Below, piece by piece: positions 6,884 to 8,332 of a stretch of DNA of 8,332 nt. Under the pieces are notes generated by a model. The model was not told the origin of the DNA. It saw only the letters and a list, made by a program, of their open reading frames with translations, and did no database searches. The translations under genes and the position numbers were made by a program. Each line of letters opens with the position of its first letter. The first letter of the stretch is position 1. Source of the stretch: Vulcanimicrobiota bacterium (lineage in GTDB: Bacteria; Vulcanimicrobiota; Vulcanimicrobiia; Vulcanimicrobiales; Vulcanimicrobiaceae). The stretch spans positions 1-8,332 of the forward strand of contig JASHTE010000040.1 of assembly GCA_030040695.1 (NCBI GenBank), given 5' to 3'.

Positions 6884-6950
6884 TCTTCGCGGGTTCGGCG
6901 GCCGTGGCGGCAGGCCATCTCACGGTCTCCGCCACAATTCCGGAAGTGCG
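6884..6950. promoter_or_regulatory. Divergent intergenic region with a 7-bp inverted repeat
   Basis: These 67 bp separate the leftward FAD-oxidoreductase gene from the rightward methyltransferase gene, so they should hold promoters for both. I cannot point to a convincing -35/-10 pair for either. The one clear structure is a perfect inverted repeat, GTGGCGG at 6904-6910 and CCGCCAC at 6929-6935, with an 18-bp spacer. It could be an operator for a shared regulator or a weak stem in either transcript. Confidence 0.4.
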
Positions 6951-7667
6951 ATGATTGCGTACGCTCGGTCGGCGCACTACTACGATGCGCTGCTCGACGC
7001 CGCAGGCAAGGATTACGCGCGAGAGAGCGCTGTGATCCGTGAGCTCGTGGAGCGCTATAAGCGCTCGGCGGGGCGAACAATGCTCGACATCGGATGCGGC
7101 ACCGGACGCCATCTGGAGTATCTTCGCGAAACGTACACGTGCGAGGGCCTCGACATCGACCGTGGGATGCTCGCCGTTGCTTCCGAGCGGTGCCCGGGTG
7201 TGCGGTTCCATCTCGCAGACATGATAGGCTTCAACCTCGGCAAGCGCTTCGACGTCATCATCTCGCTCTTCGGCTCGATCGCCTACCTCCCGACCCTCCA
7301 GCGCTACGAGCAGACGATCGCAAACTTCGCGCGCCATCTATCGCCGGGCGGCGTTGCGATCGTCGAGCCGTGGCTGCGCCCGAGCGAGTGGGTGGACGGA
7401 CAAGTTGCTGCACGCTTTGCCGACCTTCCGGAGATGAAGGTTGCGCGCATGCACGTCTCGCGACGTGATGACTATACGGCAATCCTGAACTTTCATTATA
7501 TGGTAGCGATGCGCGACGGCGTGCGCACCTTCGAGGAAACTCATCGCCTGCTCTTGATGACCGACGAGCAATACAGTAGCGCGTTCCTGCGGGCGGGGTT
7601 CGAGCTCCATCACGGCACGAACGTCCTCAGCGGCCGGGATGTGTACGTGGGCGTACACTCAGAATGA
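6951..7667 (+). CDS. SAM-dependent methyltransferase, TylM1/DesVI-like
   Basis: This is a 238-residue class I methyltransferase, cytoplasmic, using S-adenosylmethionine. Motif I is LDIGCGTGRHLEYL (DIGCGTG at 46-52), motif II has Asp68 in GLDIDRGML, and Asp90 lies in the LADM segment. SLFGSIAYL, then LSPGGVAIVEPWLRPSEW, complete the core. The YYDALLDAAGKDYARES N-terminus, the GTGRHLE-type loop and the VEPW segment closely resemble the TylM1/DesVI family, which N,N-dimethylates dTDP-3-amino-3,6-dideoxysugars. A full set of deoxysugar genes is not seen here, so the substrate is open. The ATG is preceded by GGAAG with 4-nt spacing. It is divergent from the amino-sugar block and its stop overlaps a small ORF (ATGA). 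Confidence 0.88.
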   Translation: MIAYARSAHYYDALLDAAGKDYARESAVIRELVERYKRSAGRTMLDIGCGTGRHLEYLRETYTCEGLDIDRGMLAVASERCPGVRFHLADMIGFNLGKRFDVIISLFGSIAYLPTLQRYEQTIANFARHLSPGGVAIVEPWLRPSEWVDGQVAARFADLPEMKVARMHVSRRDDYTAILNFHYMVAMRDGVRTFEETHRLLLMTDEQYSSAFLRAGFELHHGTNVLSGRDVYVGVHSE

Positions 7668-7819
7668 CGCCGAATAATGCTCGTCTACATCGGAACCGCT
7701 CGTCGCTCGCCGTCCGTGGCTCGCTCCTGCTGCTCAGCCTCCTCGCTCTCGCCGTCCTAGCTCCGCTCGTCGGTCGGAGCTTCCTCCGCTTGACGAGCAT
7801 CATGCCGGTGTCATCCTGA
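7664..7819 (+). CDS. Candidate small single-span membrane peptide after the methyltransferase
   Basis: This 51-codon ORF has an ATG overlapping the methyltransferase stop as ATGA, so it could be translated by coupling. The peptide starts MTPNNARLHRNRSSLAVRG, followed by a Leu-rich span (SLLLLSLLALAVLAPLVG) and a short tail. Codons 11 to about 45 match the ORF at 677-805 in the same frame. Substitutions between the two are nearly all amino-acid changing (V/A, I/V, D/G, G/S, T/A, P/R, I/L, G/R, T/L), with one silent change, so purifying selection on the peptide is not evident. The last codons run into the dispersed repeat that starts near 7806, which is why the tail differs from the other copy. 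It may be a true small protein, a fragment of an ABC permease N-terminus, or a non-coding repeat that happens to be open. Confidence 0.35.
   Translation: MTPNNARLHRNRSSLAVRGSLLLLSLLALAVLAPLVGRSFLRLTSIMPVSS
7692..7794 (+). repeat. Copy B of the ~103-bp inverted repeat (partner at 695-797)
   Basis: This copy matches the minus strand of 695-797 over 103 ungapped positions with 11 mismatches by hand count. Four of those mismatches fall in the last 12 bases, which shows the copy's edge. It occupies the start of the 196-bp gap between the methyltransferase and the permease. It does not contain inverted termini, target duplications or a transposase, so it is not a recognisable insertion sequence. 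Confidence 0.85.
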
Positions 7820-7863
7820 GCGTGCTTAAAGGGAATCCTCCGCTGGGGGCATAGCCTGGCGGT
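7806..7863 (+). repeat. Fragment of a dispersed repeat of the GTCATCCTGAGCG type
   Basis: GTCATCCTGAGCG at 7810-7822, followed by an AAGGG segment and GGGGGCATAGCCTGGCGGT just before the permease ATG, resembles an intergenic repeat common in several environmental bacterial genomes. Those repeats give rise to spurious translations such as VILS(V/E)AK and AQDDT. Here the forward reading gives VILSVLKGNPPLGA and the reverse reading gives AQDDTG. This copy looks shortened or diverged. It supplies the immediate upstream sequence of the permease gene. The identification rests on recall of the motif and not on a search. Confidence 0.5.
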
Positions 7864-8332
7864 ATGTCGCTTTTCTCTCGAGTAAAGCCGCTCTCGACCA
7901 TTCTCGCCGAAGGCAGTGACACGGCGCACGGGTTGAAACGTTCTCTCGGCCCGTGGTCGCTCACCGCGATGGGCATCGGCGCGATCATCGGCACCGGCAT
8001 CTTCGTTCTCACCGGTGTCGCATCCGCAACGCGGGCCGGCCCGGCGCTCACGCTCTCGTTCGTCATCGCGGGAGTCGTGAGCGTCTTTGCCGCGCTGTGC
8101 TATGCTGAGGTTTCGAGCAAGATCCCGATCTCCGGAAGCGCGTACACCTACACGTACGCGACGCTCGGCGAGTTTCTCGCGTGGATCATCGGATGGGCTC
8201 TCGTGCTCGAGTATGCGCTCGGGGCGGCGACCGTCAGCATAGGATGGTCAGGATACTTCTTGCGGATTTGGAACGGATTGACGAAGGCGTCGTGGCACAT
8301 TCCTGATGCTTGGTCGCACGGGCCCACGTGGG
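7864..8332 (+). CDS. APC-superfamily amino acid permease (N-terminal part)
   Basis: The first 156 residues are in the window; the gene runs off the right edge. It is a cytoplasmic-membrane secondary transporter of the APC superfamily, close to the YfnA/cationic amino acid transporter (CAT) group. The N-terminal HGLKRSLGPWSLTAMGIG, the unwound helix-1 substrate loop GAIIGTGIFVLTG (39-51), CYAEVSSKIPISGSAYTY and the WIIGWALVLEYALGAATV segment are typical of that group. The ATG at 7864 gives the expected family N-terminus, MSLFSRVKPL. The ribosome binding site is poor (GGCGG close to the start) and lies in the dispersed repeat. Substrate cannot be decided from the N-terminal part. Confidence 0.92.
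   Translation, partial: MSLFSRVKPLSTILAEGSDTAHGLKRSLGPWSLTAMGIGAIIGTGIFVLTGVASATRAGPALTLSFVIAGVVSVFAALCYAEVSSKIPISGSAYTYTYATLGEFLAWIIGWALVLEYALGAATVSIGWSGYFLRIWNGLTKASWHIPDAWSHGPTW

Noticed and set aside
7820..7863. Possible terminator before the permease
   Set aside because: G and C runs are present but I could not form a stable stem followed by a T-run.
1..8332. CRISPR arrays, tRNA/rRNA genes, integrases, toxin-antitoxin pairs
   Set aside because: I saw no regularly spaced direct repeats, no tRNA-like cloverleaf and no recombinase or toxin motif on either strand.

Overview
This is a GC-rich bacterial window, roughly 60% G+C by eye, from an aerobic organism. It has tightly packed genes, many GTG starts, an A2-type caa3 terminal oxidase and a dispersed-repeat fragment of the VILS/AQDDT ghost-ORF type. 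This would fit an uncultured soil or extremophile phylum such as Candidatus Eremiobacterota (WPS-2), Armatimonadota, Chloroflexota or Acidobacteriota. That placement is a low-confidence inference from style and not from a marker gene.

Left part (1-3585, all on the minus strand, transcribed leftwards): a caa3-type cytochrome c oxidase cluster in the order subunit II with fused cytochrome c, subunit I, a small hydrophobic ORF, subunit III, then the first 15 codons of a further gene cut by the window edge. Subunit I carries the YSHPAVY helix-VI signature of A2-type oxidases instead of the A1 glutamate. It also has Gly where the Mg-site Asp is normally found. Subunit II keeps all CuA ligands and a CSACH haem c domain.

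Middle part (3602-6883, same strand, directly upstream of the oxidase): an amino-sugar catabolic cassette. It consists of an FAD-dependent oxidoreductase, a 99-residue HEXXH protein resembling a stripped-down ImmA/IrrE zincin, a BadF/NAGK-type sugar kinase and NanE (ManNAc-6-P 2-epimerase). The three junctions between these four genes are all 4-nt GTGA overlaps. nanE is only 16 nt from subunit II, so the whole block from 6883 to 1 could be one transcript.

Right part (plus strand): a 67-bp divergent intergenic region leads to a SAM-dependent methyltransferase resembling TylM1/DesVI amino-sugar N,N-dimethyltransferases. Its stop codon overlaps a small ORF (ATGA). After a fragment of a dispersed repeat comes the start of an APC-superfamily amino-acid permease that runs off the window.

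The least expected structure is a pair of about 103-bp inverted copies, about 89% identical by hand count, at 695-797 (minus) and 7692-7794 (plus). One sits between subunits I and III of the oxidase. The other sits just after the methyltransferase, about 6.9 kb away. Each copy lies in an open frame encoding a short Leu-rich single-membrane-span peptide, in the same frame. However, 10 of the 11 differences change the amino acid, so the conservation is not of the usual protein-coding kind.
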